Shown: positions 1 to 8,166 of the stretch, piece by piece | Layout: the number at the start of each line of letters is the position of its first letter | Position numbering within the stretch: the first letter of the stretch is position 1 | Origin: a virus | IMG/VR virus record: IMGVR_UViG_3300010160_002247 | Location: 1-38,581 of that record | Reading direction: 5' to 3' (one strand) | DNA: 38,581 bases | Notes under the pieces: model-generated | Database searches by the model: none | What the model saw: only the letters and a program-made list of their open reading frames with translations | What the model was told of the DNA's origin: nothing | Position numbers and translations under genes: made by a program

Positions 1-15
1 CTAGATAATCAAACT

Positions 16-23
16 TATAAATA
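16..23 (+). promoter_or_regulatory. T4-type late promoter before gp22
   Basis: The octamer TATAAATA is an exact match to the T4 late promoter -10 element recognised by RNA polymerase carrying gp55. It lies 29 bases before the gp22 start, where a late capsid promoter is expected. No sigma70-like -35 box is visible upstream in the window. In DNA this AT-rich the octamer also occurs by chance several times per window, so position carries most of the weight. Confidence 0.75.
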
Positions 24-52
24 ATTTGAAACAATCCATTTAGGAGACACTA

Positions 53-1195
53 ATGTCAGTAGAAAGCAAAATTAAACAATTGCTAGAGCGTGTAGATGCG
101 AAATCTAGCCTAGAAGAAGCAGACGCTATGGGTGCAGCTAAAGGTAAAGATACCTCTATCAAAGCAGCTAATGGCGGTGATGCTTCCCAACCAAAACAAG
201 GTAGTTCTGAAGACGCAAGTTACGAAGAGCGCCATGAAGATGATGAAAACCAAGGCGCTATTGCAGCCAAAGGTATTAATCAAAATACCATTAAGATGAA
301 GGGTCCTGTTGGTGCCGCCCCTAACTTCCAAACAGTTGGTGACCCTACTTCCGCAGTAAATCAACCCAACTCTTCAGGTAATGTTCCTGTTGGTGAAGAA
401 GAAGAAGTTGACGGCGAAGTAATTGTAGAGGAAGATGAAGAAATTCAAGCTTCTACAGCAATTGACTTATCCCCAATTTTTGGCGATGATCTCTCAGAAG
501 ATTTCAAAGCTAAAGCAACATCTATTTTTGAAGCAGCAGTTATTGCTCGCGTAAATTCAGAAATGGATAAAGTCGCATCATCTCTAGAAGAGAAGTATGC
601 CGATGATGTTGCAGAATACAAAGACGGTATCGTCGAAAAGATTGATTCATATCTCAACTATGTTGTTGAGAATTGGATGAAAGAAAATGAATTGGCCTTG
701 GAAAATGGTCTTCGCACTGAGATTGCTGAAGACTTTATGTCTGGCCTAAAAGTACTATTCAAAGAGCACTACATCGAAGTGCCTGAAGAGAAATACGATG
801 TAATCGGTGAACTACAAGCCAAAGCTGCAGAACTCGAAGCAAAACTCGACGAAGCGATTGGCAGCAATGTAGACCTTAACAAAGAAGTCACTTCTTTAAA
901 GCGTCAAGCAGTTGTAGAAGAATTGTCCAAGGATTTGGCTGATACAGAAGCTGCAAAATTGGGCAAGCTATTAGAGGGTGTTGATTATGAAAATGAAGAT
1001 CTTTACAGAGAGAAAGTTTCTGTAATTAAAGATAATTATTTTCCAAAGAATGCAGTAACAGAAAGCGTATCGCAATCTGTTCAAGCACAACAGACTTTAA
1101 CAGAAGAGACAGATGTTCCAACTAACTTTACAGATGGTTCATCAGTAGTTTCTGCATATGCTAAAGCACTTTCAAGATCAATTAAAAGAGCGTAA
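53..1195 (+). CDS. 22: Prohead core scaffolding protein, gp22-like
   Basis: Probable internal scaffold on which the gp23 capsid assembles, degraded by the prohead protease during maturation. The 380-residue protein is very acidic. Residues 1-135 are low-complexity, rich in Glu, Ala and Gly. From about 136 there is a long helical, charged segment with heptad-like runs and a coiled-coil stretch near 255-300, as expected for gp22. The central part (SYLNYVVENWMKEN, then a GLRTEIAEDF block) is the pattern I associate with gp22 of marine T4-like phages. It is longer than T4 gp22 (about 270 residues), mostly through the acidic N-terminus. Its position directly before gp23 matches T4 synteny. The start follows an AGGAG ribosome site. 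Confidence 0.85.
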   Translation: MSVESKIKQLLERVDAKSSLEEADAMGAAKGKDTSIKAANGGDASQPKQGSSEDASYEERHEDDENQGAIAAKGINQNTIKMKGPVGAAPNFQTVGDPTSAVNQPNSSGNVPVGEEEEVDGEVIVEEDEEIQASTAIDLSPIFGDDLSEDFKAKATSIFEAAVIARVNSEMDKVASSLEEKYADDVAEYKDGIVEKIDSYLNYVVENWMKENELALENGLRTEIAEDFMSGLKVLFKEHYIEVPEEKYDVIGELQAKAAELEAKLDEAIGSNVDLNKEVTSLKRQAVVEELSKDLADTEAAKLGKLLEGVDYENEDLYREKVSVIKDNYFPKNAVTESVSQSVQAQQTLTEETDVPTNFTDGSSVVSAYAKALSRSIKRA

Positions 1196-1224
1196 TTTTA
1201 CGACATTCCATCAAGGAGAAAAAA

Positions 1225-2538
1225 ATGTTTTTATCTGAAAACTTACAACAAAAATGGCAAGCCATTTTAGAGCACCCTGATCTTCCAGAGATCAAGGATT
1301 CATACAAGCGTGCAGTTACATCTGTATTGTTAGAGAACCAAGAGCGTTCACTACGTGAAGAGCGTAGCGCAATGTTTGAGGCAGCTCCAGCAAACAACAT
1401 TAGCGCAACAAGCGGTATTGACAAGTATGACCCGATCATGATCGGCCTAGTACGTCGTGCAATGCCTAACCTAATGGCTTATGACATCTGCGGCGTTCAA
1501 CCAATGACTGGCCCAACAGGCTTGATCTTCGCAATGCGTTCTACATATGCAGGTGCTCGTACACCTTCAACAAGAGCAGAAGCATTGTTTAATGAAGCTA
1601 ATACAGCATTCTCCGGTACAGGCGTTGCACAAACACCAGCACCAGGAACTACTTTAGATCCTACAGGTACATTCACTTCCACAACTGCTGGCGGTGTAGC
1701 AACAGCAGACGCTGAAGCATTGGGTACTTCTGGTAGCCCAGCATTTAACGAAATGTCTTTCTCAATTGACAAGACAACAGTTACTGCAAAATCACGTGCA
1801 TTGAAGGCTGAGTACACAGTTGAATTGGCACAAGACTTGAAGGCTATTCATGGTCTTGACGCTGAAGCAGAATTATCAAACATCTTGTCACAAGAATTTA
1901 TGTTTGAAATTAATCGCGAAGTTGTTCGTACAATTTACAAAGTTGCTAAGCCAGGTTCACCAGCTACAGCAACTGCAGGCACATTTGACTTAGACGTTGA
2001 CTCTAATGGACGTTGGTCTGTTGAGCGTTTCAAAGGTCTATTGTTTAACATTGAACGTGATGCTAACCACATTGCTCAAGACACACGTCGTGGTAAAGGT
2101 AACTTCATCGTTTGCTCTGCAGACGTTGCAAGCGCATTAGCTATGTCAGGTGTTCTAGACTACACTCCAGCTTTAAGCACAAACTTAAATGTTGATGACA
2201 CAGGCAACACTTTCGCAGGTGTATTGAATGGCCGTTATAGAGTTTACATTGATCCGTATTCCAGCAACCTAGGTGCAGCAAATCAGTTCTACATGGTTGG
2301 TTATAAGGGTTCTTCTCCTTATGACGCAGGTATGTTCTATTGCCCATATGTTCCTCTACAAATGGTTCGCGCAGTTGATCCTAACAGCTTCCAACCAAAG
2401 ATTGGTTTCAAGACACGTTATGGTTTAATTGCTAACCCATATGTTGTACAATCAGACGGTTATACAAATGATGCTGACACATTTACAGCTAACCGTAATC
2501 AGTACTATCGTCGTACACGCGTAGTGAACTTAATGTAA
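1225..2538 (+). CDS. 23: Major capsid protein gp23
   Basis: Forms the hexamers of the prolate T4-type head. The 437-residue product carries the conserved gp23 N-terminal pattern: a short scaffold-binding leader (FLSENLQQKW), then IMIGLVRRAMPNLMAYDICG and an HK97-fold core ending in RTRVVNLM. It is shorter than T4 gp23 (521 residues). Prohead-protease maturation is likely after Glu52 in AMFEAAPAN, since gp21-type proteases cut after a Glu in an L/I-x-E-like context; this site is inferred. An AAGGAG ribosome site precedes the ATG, a strong terminator follows the gene, and gp22 lies just upstream. Codons look biased for high expression compared with the AT-richer genes downstream. Confidence 0.97.
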   Translation: MFLSENLQQKWQAILEHPDLPEIKDSYKRAVTSVLLENQERSLREERSAMFEAAPANNISATSGIDKYDPIMIGLVRRAMPNLMAYDICGVQPMTGPTGLIFAMRSTYAGARTPSTRAEALFNEANTAFSGTGVAQTPAPGTTLDPTGTFTSTTAGGVATADAEALGTSGSPAFNEMSFSIDKTTVTAKSRALKAEYTVELAQDLKAIHGLDAEAELSNILSQEFMFEINREVVRTIYKVAKPGSPATATAGTFDLDVDSNGRWSVERFKGLLFNIERDANHIAQDTRRGKGNFIVCSADVASALAMSGVLDYTPALSTNLNVDDTGNTFAGVLNGRYRVYIDPYSSNLGAANQFYMVGYKGSSPYDAGMFYCPYVPLQMVRAVDPNSFQPKIGFKTRYGLIANPYVVQSDGYTNDADTFTANRNQYYRRTRVVNLM

Positions 2539-2589
2539 TTTTTATATTAGATAAGTCGGCATTAAGATCGGCACAGTCATAGACTGTTT

Positions 2590-2618
2590 AAAAGGGGGAA
2601 GAAATTCCCCCTTTTTTT
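2590..2618 (+). terminator. Rho-independent terminator after gp23
   Basis: An 11-bp perfect stem (AAAAGGGGGAA paired with TTCCCCCTTTT) closes on a GAAA tetraloop and is followed by further T residues. It lies 52 bases after the gp23 stop and just before the next late promoter, so it separates the capsid transcript from the tail gene. Confidence 0.92.
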
Positions 2619-2622
2619 GCCT

Positions 2623-2630
2623 TATAAATA
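2623..2630 (+). promoter_or_regulatory. T4-type late promoter before tail gene
   Basis: Exact TATAAATA in the intergenic space, 4 bases past the gp23 terminator and 23 bases before the next start codon. The terminator followed by a late promoter allows independent late transcription of the tail protein. Confidence 0.8.
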
Positions 2631-2653
2631 TTAATGTTAGCAAAGGATGTTAA

Positions 2654-3238
2654 ATGTATACCTCAAACATAGATGTATTAGCAAACAATTATTCAGATTC
2701 TCTTCCAAAGACTTATAATTTTTTAAGACCGAACGCCTTTAAGTTCTCGGTTAAAGATTTGCCAAATACTTCTTTTACTTGTCAATCGGCAAATTTGCCA
2801 CAATTGGCATTGGGATTTGCATCACAACCTACACCCTTTGTTGACGTTCCTCGTATTGGTGATAAATTGGAATTCGGAGAATTCACTATTAGATTCATTA
2901 TAGCCGAAGATATGTCAAATTATTTAGAATTATATAGATGGTTGGTAGCACTTGGATTTCCTAAAGATTATTCGCAGTTTGGACAATTTGTTAATAGTCG
3001 ACCAAGTGCATTTCCAATGATCATGAATTCTAGAGGAGAGCAAGAGCTTTTGGCATACTCGGATGGTACTTTAACGATTTTAGACTCGACAAATACCCCT
3101 AAAGTAAATATAATATATAAAGACATATTCCCAGTGTCTTTAGAAGCTTTGGATTTTGATATAGCTTCGGCAAGCGTTGAATATTTTACAGCAATTGCTT
3201 CATTTAAATATACCCTGTTTGAGGTGGAGCAACTTTAA
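2654..3238 (+). CDS. Tail tube / tail terminator-like structural protein (gp19 or gp3 type)
   Basis: Probable tail structural protein of 194 residues. The pattern FKFSVKDLPNTSF, SANLP, PTPFVDVPRIGDKLEF, FTIRFIIAED and a C-terminal block ending FKYTLFEV is a beta-rich tail-tube-like fold that I know from marine T4-like phages. In several of these phages the gene directly after gp23 is annotated gp3 (tail completion), whereas the fold and length suit gp19 tail tube, so the T4 equivalent is uncertain. It has its own late promoter and an AAAGGA ribosome site, which supports a virion role. I see no membrane segment or enzyme motif. Confidence 0.65.
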   Translation: MYTSNIDVLANNYSDSLPKTYNFLRPNAFKFSVKDLPNTSFTCQSANLPQLALGFASQPTPFVDVPRIGDKLEFGEFTIRFIIAEDMSNYLELYRWLVALGFPKDYSQFGQFVNSRPSAFPMIMNSRGEQELLAYSDGTLTILDSTNTPKVNIIYKDIFPVSLEALDFDIASASVEYFTAIASFKYTLFEVEQL

Positions 3239-3255
3239 TTAACTATGGAGATTTT

Positions 3256-4170
3256 ATGGCAAATAATAAAACTGGATTGAAAAACATTCCAAAAATTCCG
3301 GTACCAAAATTTAACAAACCGGTATCAACCTCAGCTGCCCCAGCAGCACCAGAAGGCGCACAACCCCAACCAGGTCAATTGCAAATTAATATTGATGAAT
3401 TGCGTAAAGAAAAAATCTTTGTTGCAACACCATGTTATGGTGGTATGTTAACAGAGGCATATTTTAGATCAATGGTTCGTACATTGACATTCTTTAATCA
3501 ACACCAAATCCCAATCGCATTTGGTACGATTGCAAATGAGTCTTTAGTTACTCGTGCTCGCAATGTGTTAGTTGCTTATTTTCTACAAAGTAATTATTCT
3601 CGTTTACTCTTTATTGATGCAGACATTGAATTCCAAGTTGAAGATGTATTGAAGTTGATTGCGCACAATAAAGAAGTTTGCGTTGGTGCATATCCTAAGA
3701 AGGGTGTTAACTGGCAACGTATTAAAGAACACGTTATACGCAAAACTGGCGAAGAAATCTCTGATAGAGATATTGCAGCAGCAGGTTCAGATTATGCGAT
3801 TAACTTTAAATTTGTTAATCGTGATATGAAACAAATTGCTATTGAAAATGGCGTAATTAAATTGCATGATGGCGCTACAGGCTTTATGATGATTAAACGT
3901 GAAGCAATTGATAAGATGATTGCTGCATATCCAGAGTTGAAGTATAACAATGATTTAAATACCCCTCCAGATTTGCAAGACTTCTTCTATGCATTCTTTG
4001 ACACAATGATTGATCCTGTAGATCGTCGTTATTTGTCAGAAGATTATACATTCAGCAGACGCTGGCAAAGCATCGGCGGCGACATTTGGCTCGACCCAAC
4101 AATCTCATTGAACCACTTTGGAGCATTTAACTTCCAAGGTAATCCATCACAAATTATTCAAATTGGATAA
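3256..4170 (+). CDS. GT-A-like glycosyltransferase in the structural module
   Basis: Probable nucleotide-sugar-dependent glycosyltransferase of 304 residues. Residues 1-50 are a Pro/Ala/Gln-rich, probably disordered tail. The GT-A-like domain starts at IFVATPCYGG (about 54-63), carries a DAD metal-binding motif at 121-123 (LLFIDADIEF) and has a C-terminal half with SEDYTFSRRW and LNHFGAF. The acidic SED and late His resemble catalytic and metal-binding positions of GT-A enzymes, but that assignment is inference. It sits 17 bases after a tail gene behind a late promoter, with a GGAG ribosome site, so it would be made late. Acceptor unknown: virion protein or host glycan are the simplest options. 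Confidence 0.7.
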   Translation: MANNKTGLKNIPKIPVPKFNKPVSTSAAPAAPEGAQPQPGQLQINIDELRKEKIFVATPCYGGMLTEAYFRSMVRTLTFFNQHQIPIAFGTIANESLVTRARNVLVAYFLQSNYSRLLFIDADIEFQVEDVLKLIAHNKEVCVGAYPKKGVNWQRIKEHVIRKTGEEISDRDIAAAGSDYAINFKFVNRDMKQIAIENGVIKLHDGATGFMMIKREAIDKMIAAYPELKYNNDLNTPPDLQDFFYAFFDTMIDPVDRRYLSEDYTFSRRWQSIGGDIWLDPTISLNHFGAFNFQGNPSQIIQIG

Positions 4171-4173
4171 TCA

Positions 4174-4614
4174 ATGAAATTATCTGACCTGCAGGAACTG
4201 TGGGCAGATGATTGTAAGATTGACGAAACAAATCTTGGACATGAATCTGCTCGCACCCCTACTTTACATTCTAAGTATTTAAATTTTTTAACATCTACTC
4301 GGCTTAATTTACGTAAGGCTGAGTCTGACTACTTAAACCTTCGCCGCAAAAAGTACAAATATTTCAGAGGAGAAATGACTCAACTGGAATTAACTGACGA
4401 AGGCTGGAATCAATGGCAAGGTAACAAACCATTAAAGAATGAAATGGATGAATTTCTTCAGGTGGATCCAGACTTAATTATCCTACAAGATAAAATTGAG
4501 TATTTTAAAACTGTCATGTATCAGCTTGAACAAATTATTAGATCATTGAATAGTAGAACATGGGATATTAAAAATAGTATTGAATGGACTAAATTCACAA
4601 ACGGTTTAATGTAA
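4174..4614 (+). CDS. uvsY: UvsY recombination mediator
   Basis: Loads the UvsX recombinase onto gp32-coated single-stranded DNA in T4 recombination-dependent replication. The 146-residue protein is close to T4 UvsY in length (137) and has the same mainly helical, basic-then-acidic layout: LSDLQELWADDCKID at the start, a basic LRRKKYKYFRGEM segment near 50-65, then EMDEFLQVDPDL and a C-terminal helix ending RTWDIKNSIEWTKFTNG. It begins 3 bases after the preceding gene and its stop overlaps the uvsW start (TAATG), so uvsY and uvsW are probably translationally coupled, as in T4. Confidence 0.93.
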   Translation: MKLSDLQELWADDCKIDETNLGHESARTPTLHSKYLNFLTSTRLNLRKAESDYLNLRRKKYKYFRGEMTQLELTDEGWNQWQGNKPLKNEMDEFLQVDPDLIILQDKIEYFKTVMYQLEQIIRSLNSRTWDIKNSIEWTKFTNGLM

Positions 4615-6098
4615 TGTCTGATATAAGAATAAGAAAAAAGAACGAAGTATACTTAAATGTTGATGCTGAACCTTCAATTGCTCAAGAATTGAACGATCAC
4701 TTTTCATTTGAGGTTCCTGGTGCAAAATTTCACCCTCTTTATAGATCAAAGATGTGGGATGGTCGCGTGAGACTTTTTTCGATGTTCTCAAAAGAGTTAT
4801 ATGTTGGGTTAAAAGACTACGTAGAACATTTTGCCAAAGAGCGTGATTATACTGTAGATTATTCTGAATATGTTCATACTGCTGACCCATGCACTCTTGA
4901 AGAAATAAAAGAGTTTGTAAAAGAACTTAACATTGGGTCAAAGGGCGAACCTCTCGAAATGAGAGATTATCAGATTGATGCTGTTTACAAAGCAATTAGT
5001 GACGGCAGACGTTTGTTATTATCCCCTACTGGTTCGGGAAAATCATACATCATTTATTGCGTAATGCGTTGGCATGAAAAATATAGTAGACGTCAATTAA
5101 TTTTAGTCCCTACTACTTCGCTTGTTGAACAAATGTATTCTGATTTTCAAGATTACTCTTGTTTAAATGGTTGGAAAACATCTAATCATTGTCATCGCAT
5201 CTACGGCGGCCATGAAAAATCTAATGAGTATGATGTTGTTATTAGTACTTGGCAATCGTTATATAAGTTACCTAAAAAATTCTTTGATGATTTTCAGGCA
5301 ATTTATGGAGATGAAGCGCATTTGTTTAAAGCCAAATCACTAACAGGTATTCTAAATAAATGCCCCGGTGCTCCTTATCGTATAGGTACTACTGGAACAT
5401 TAGATGGAACGCAGACACATAAGTTAGTTCTTGAAGGATTATTTGGTCCCGTTTATAAAGTTACTACAACTAAGAAACTTATTGCGAATAAAACTTTAGC
5501 TGACCTGCAAATATATAATTTAATATTAGATTATTCGGATGAGATTAAAAAGGCACTTAAAGGAAAGACATATCAAGAAGAAATGGATTTTCTAGTACAG
5601 CATGAACCTCGGAATAAATTTATTCGTAATTTGACTCTAAAGCAAGAAGGCAATAGTCTTGTCCTATTTCAGTATGTGGAAAAACACGGTAAAAATCTAT
5701 ATCAAATGATTAATGATAAAGCTGAAAATCGAAAGGTGTTTTTTGTTTATGGCGGGACAGATACGGAACAAAGAGAACAAATTCGAGCATTGACAGAGAA
5801 GGAGAATAATGCTATAATAGTAGCATCATATGGAACTTTCTCAACAGGTATAAATATTAAAAACCTACATAATATTATTTTTGCATCTCCTTCTAAATCT
5901 CGAATTAGAAATTTACAATCGATTGGCAGGGGATTGAGAACAAGTGAAACTAAAAGTAGTTGTACCTTATATGATATAGGCGATGATTTGACTTGGAAGT
6001 CTAAAAAGAATTATACTTTATTACACATGATAGAACGAATCAAAATCTATAACGATGAACATTTTGAATATAAACTAATAAAAGTAACCCTACAATGA
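4614..6098 (+). CDS. uvsW: UvsW RNA/DNA helicase
   Basis: Superfamily 2 helicase that unwinds R-loops and branched DNA and helps switch T4 from origin- to recombination-dependent replication. In the 494 residues I see a UvsW-type N-terminal domain (about 1-110), the Q-type MRDYQIDAV at 116-124, Walker A SPTGSGKS (137-144), motif Ia VPTTSLVEQ, the DEAH box at 233-236, a GTTGTLDG motif near 258-265 and motif VI QSIGRGLR (435-442). All catalytic motifs are intact. The length matches the classical T4 UvsW (about 500). The start overlaps the uvsY stop. An exact sigma70-like promoter lies inside this gene (see 5790). Confidence 0.96.
   Translation: MSDIRIRKKNEVYLNVDAEPSIAQELNDHFSFEVPGAKFHPLYRSKMWDGRVRLFSMFSKELYVGLKDYVEHFAKERDYTVDYSEYVHTADPCTLEEIKEFVKELNIGSKGEPLEMRDYQIDAVYKAISDGRRLLLSPTGSGKSYIIYCVMRWHEKYSRRQLILVPTTSLVEQMYSDFQDYSCLNGWKTSNHCHRIYGGHEKSNEYDVVISTWQSLYKLPKKFFDDFQAIYGDEAHLFKAKSLTGILNKCPGAPYRIGTTGTLDGTQTHKLVLEGLFGPVYKVTTTKKLIANKTLADLQIYNLILDYSDEIKKALKGKTYQEEMDFLVQHEPRNKFIRNLTLKQEGNSLVLFQYVEKHGKNLYQMINDKAENRKVFFVYGGTDTEQREQIRALTEKENNAIIVASYGTFSTGINIKNLHNIIFASPSKSRIRNLQSIGRGLRTSETKSSCTLYDIGDDLTWKSKKNYTLLHMIERIKIYNDEHFEYKLIKVTLQ
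5790..5818 (+). promoter_or_regulatory. Perfect sigma70-type promoter inside uvsW
   Basis: TTGACA (5790-5795), a 17-base spacer and TATAAT (5813-5818) match the bacterial consensus at all 12 positions. The promoter lies in the last third of uvsW and points towards the 138-residue gene and gp55, about 640 bases downstream. It could express the late sigma factor independently of uvsY/uvsW. It has not been tested. Confidence 0.65.
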
Positions 6099-6511
6099 AC
6101 CAATCATATAAACTATTAAAACTTAATACAGGTGACGATATAGTTTGTAAAACTGAAGAAAATTTATCATTAAAAGATAAGGAAAGTATTTTCGTACAGG
6201 ACCCCATGGTGCTTGATCAAATTAGAGTACCTTATGGATCTGGTATAATGGAATCTTATACTTTATCTCCTTGGATGGCAATGACCGAAGATACTTTTTA
6301 TGAAATACCTGTACGTTATATTATTGTAGCTGCGGATATTAAAGAAAATCTTAAAGATAATTATATAAAGTATGTACAAAATCGCAAAGAAGCAGAACTA
6401 AATGCAGAATGCGAAGATAAAGAAGAATCTGATAACTCTGAAATTGAAAAAGACCCTAACTATGAAAACAGCCAAAGCACCATTAAACGTCGCGGAAAAC
6501 TTGTCCACTAA
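6095..6511 (+). CDS. Small acidic protein between uvsW and gp55, function unknown
   Basis: The 138-residue protein starts on an ATGA overlap with the uvsW stop. Residues 1-95 look like a compact beta-rich domain (YKLLKLNTGDDIVCKTEE, then IFVQDPMVLDQI and LSPWMAMTEDTFYEIPVRYII). This LSm/Sm-like pattern recurs in small proteins of T4-like phages next to gp55. Residues about 100-138 are charged and probably disordered (EDKEESDNSEIEKD) with a basic end (KRRGK). No catalytic motif is evident. The gene overlaps the chosen gp55 start by 50 bases. A role in RNA or transcription is only suggested by the fold impression and position. Confidence 0.75.
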   Translation: MNQSYKLLKLNTGDDIVCKTEENLSLKDKESIFVQDPMVLDQIRVPYGSGIMESYTLSPWMAMTEDTFYEIPVRYIIVAADIKENLKDNYIKYVQNRKEAELNAECEDKEESDNSEIEKDPNYENSQSTIKRRGKLVH

Positions 6512-7061
6512 ACCTAAGATGCAGGTGTCATCCCATTATGTTGACAACAAAAAATTCTTACAAGCATTAATAGACTATCGACAAAGTGTAGTTGACGCAG
6601 CCGCAAAAGGTGAAGAACCTCCGATTGTTTCAAAATACATAGGAGAATGCTTTATTAAGATTTCAACCCATCTTTCATACAAATCTAATTTTATTAATTA
6701 TACCTTTAAAGATGATATGATATCCGATGGTATTGAAAATTGTTTAACGGCGGTTGTTAAATTTGATCCTGCAAAATCTTCAAACCCGTTTGCTTATTAT
6801 ACACAAGTTATCTATTTTGCATTCATTAGACGTATCCAAAAAGAAAAGAAACAACAAGCAACCAAATACAAGCTAATTGAGAATATGGATATTGATGCTT
6901 TAATTTCTCAAGAACAAGATGGTGAATTTGGTTCGCAATTCTTAGATTATCTAAAACGACAAATGGATACTATTGATATTGAAAAACGGGTAATGAATAT
7001 TCCGAAAAAGGCTAAAAAAGTTCGAGATGATATCGAAAATCCGCTTGACCTTGATGACTAA
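6462..7061 (+). CDS. 55: Late-transcription sigma factor gp55
   Basis: Divergent sigma70-family factor that directs host RNA polymerase to TATAAATA late promoters. The 199 residues match T4 gp55 in the YVDNKKFLQALIDYRQ block near the N-terminus, the DDMISDGIENCLTAVVKFDP region (sigma region 2-like) and YYTQVIYFAFIRRIQKEKKQ (-10 recognition). I chose ATG 6462; the frame stays open to an ATG at 6402, and ATG 6519 (MQVSSHYV) is also possible because homology begins there. T4 gp55 ends with a hydrophobic clamp-binding peptide (SLDFLYE), whereas this protein ends NPLDLDD, which lacks the aromatic residue. The coding sequence also contains the -35 box of the next promoter. Confidence 0.93.
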   Translation: MKTAKAPLNVAENLSTKPKMQVSSHYVDNKKFLQALIDYRQSVVDAAAKGEEPPIVSKYIGECFIKISTHLSYKSNFINYTFKDDMISDGIENCLTAVVKFDPAKSSNPFAYYTQVIYFAFIRRIQKEKKQQATKYKLIENMDIDALISQEQDGEFGSQFLDYLKRQMDTIDIEKRVMNIPKKAKKVRDDIENPLDLDD

Positions 7062-7073
7062 ACACTATATAAT
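7045..7073 (+). promoter_or_regulatory. Sigma70-type promoter for the deazaguanine module
   Basis: TTGACC (7045-7050), a 17-base spacer and TATAAT (7068-7073), straddling the gp55 stop codon. The queE start follows about 27 bases after the -10 box. The -35 region reads GCTTGACC, identical to that of the promoter at 19885. It probably drives queE and the overlapping genes after it. A near-late octamer TATAAATT at 7080-7087 overlaps the likely start region; it has one mismatch and may be chance. Confidence 0.8.
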
Positions 7074-7099
7074 ATGTAGTATAAATTCTCGGAGATATG

Positions 7100-7969
7100 A
7101 TGGCAAAATTGAAAATATCAGAACTATTTTATAGTATTCAGGGCGAAGGTAGATACATGGGAGTTCCTTCTGTGTTCTTAAGAACATTTGGTTGCAACTT
7201 TACTTGCGACGGATTTGGAATGACAAAGGGTGAAAAGAGTAATGAAAGAAATGTTATTGCAATTAAAGCTGATAGTTTTACTACCTATAAAGATCTTCCT
7301 CTTGTTCATACAGGTTGCGACTCTTATGCTTCTTGGGATCCTCGGTTTAAGCATCTTAGCCCTGTACTCTCTACTGATAGCATTACCGATACAATTATGG
7401 ATATACTACCGCACAAGAGGTGGGAAGACGAACATCTTGTAATCACAGGCGGTGAACCTTTATTAGGTTGGCAAAAACAATATCCTGAATTATTAGATAA
7501 TGAAAAGATGTTAGGGTTAAAAGAACTAACATTTGAGACAAATGGCACCCAACCGCTAACGCCTGAGTTTAAACAATATCTCCTAAATTGGACATTGAGT
7601 AATAAAAATAGATCAAATAAAAGAGGTCGTGATACTTTAACATTTTCAGTCTCTCCTAAATTATCTGTATCCGGTGAAAAATGGGAAGATGCAATTTGTC
7701 CTGAAATTGTTGCAGGATATGAATGGTGCGGATATACTTATCTTAAATTTGTAATTGCTTCACCCCAAGATGCGGAAGAAGCAGAGGAAGCAGTAAATGC
7801 ATATCGTAAAGCTGGTTTTACGGGTCCTGTTTATCTTATGCCTCTTGGTGGCACTGAGCAGTTGTACTCTATTAATAATAGGAATGTTGCAGAACTCGCA
7901 ATGCGAAAAGGTTGGAGATACTCAGATAGACTCCAAATTCCATTGTTTAAAAACGCATGGGGAACATAA
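7100..7969 (+). CDS. queE: QueE-like 7-carboxy-7-deazaguanine synthase (radical SAM)
   Basis: Converts 6-carboxytetrahydropterin to 7-carboxy-7-deazaguanine (CDG), the committed deazaguanine step. Hallmarks are SIQGEGRYMG near the N-terminus, the radical-SAM cysteines in FGCNFTC and the later TGCDSYASWDP, and the glycine-rich ITGGEPLLGW. Counting from the upstream Met the cysteines are C33, C37 and C74: the second and third are separated by 36 residues, a long insertion compared with the usual CxxxCxxC or the CX14CX2C of some QueE proteins. ATG 7097 is also in frame, but GGAG at 7091-7094 spaces better from ATG 7100. With folE, queD and a DpdA-like gene nearby, a role in DNA modification is more likely than tRNA queuosine. 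Confidence 0.9.
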   Translation: MAKLKISELFYSIQGEGRYMGVPSVFLRTFGCNFTCDGFGMTKGEKSNERNVIAIKADSFTTYKDLPLVHTGCDSYASWDPRFKHLSPVLSTDSITDTIMDILPHKRWEDEHLVITGGEPLLGWQKQYPELLDNEKMLGLKELTFETNGTQPLTPEFKQYLLNWTLSNKNRSNKRGRDTLTFSVSPKLSVSGEKWEDAICPEIVAGYEWCGYTYLKFVIASPQDAEEAEEAVNAYRKAGFTGPVYLMPLGGTEQLYSINNRNVAELAMRKGWRYSDRLQIPLFKNAWGT

Positions 7970-8166
7970 TGTCAAATAGTGCTTTAAATCAAGTTACCAC
8001 ATATGGCATCAATGCTACTGATAAACATATGGATGGGTTTTATCAATTTTCATATAAACAAAAATTGTATGAAGTAATGTGGGAAGCACAACGGCAATTA
8101 AGTCGATGTGACACATTCGTAGGTGAGGAAGAATGGGTTGCTGAAAGTCTCCCAAAATATAAATAA
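7969..8166 (+). CDS. Small protein between queE and folE, unknown
   Basis: A 65-residue protein starting on a TAATG overlap with the queE stop; ATG 7957 is in frame but lies inside queE, and GGGGAA at 7959-7964 favours 7969. The sequence is polar with an aromatic, possibly helical centre (MDGFYQFSYKQKLYEVMWEAQRQL) and an acidic end (VGEEEWVAESLPKYK). I see no zinc, membrane or enzyme motif and do not recognise the family. Tight linkage suggests co-translation with queE. Confidence 0.65.
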   Translation: MSNSALNQVTTYGINATDKHMDGFYQFSYKQKLYEVMWEAQRQLSRCDTFVGEEEWVAESLPKYK

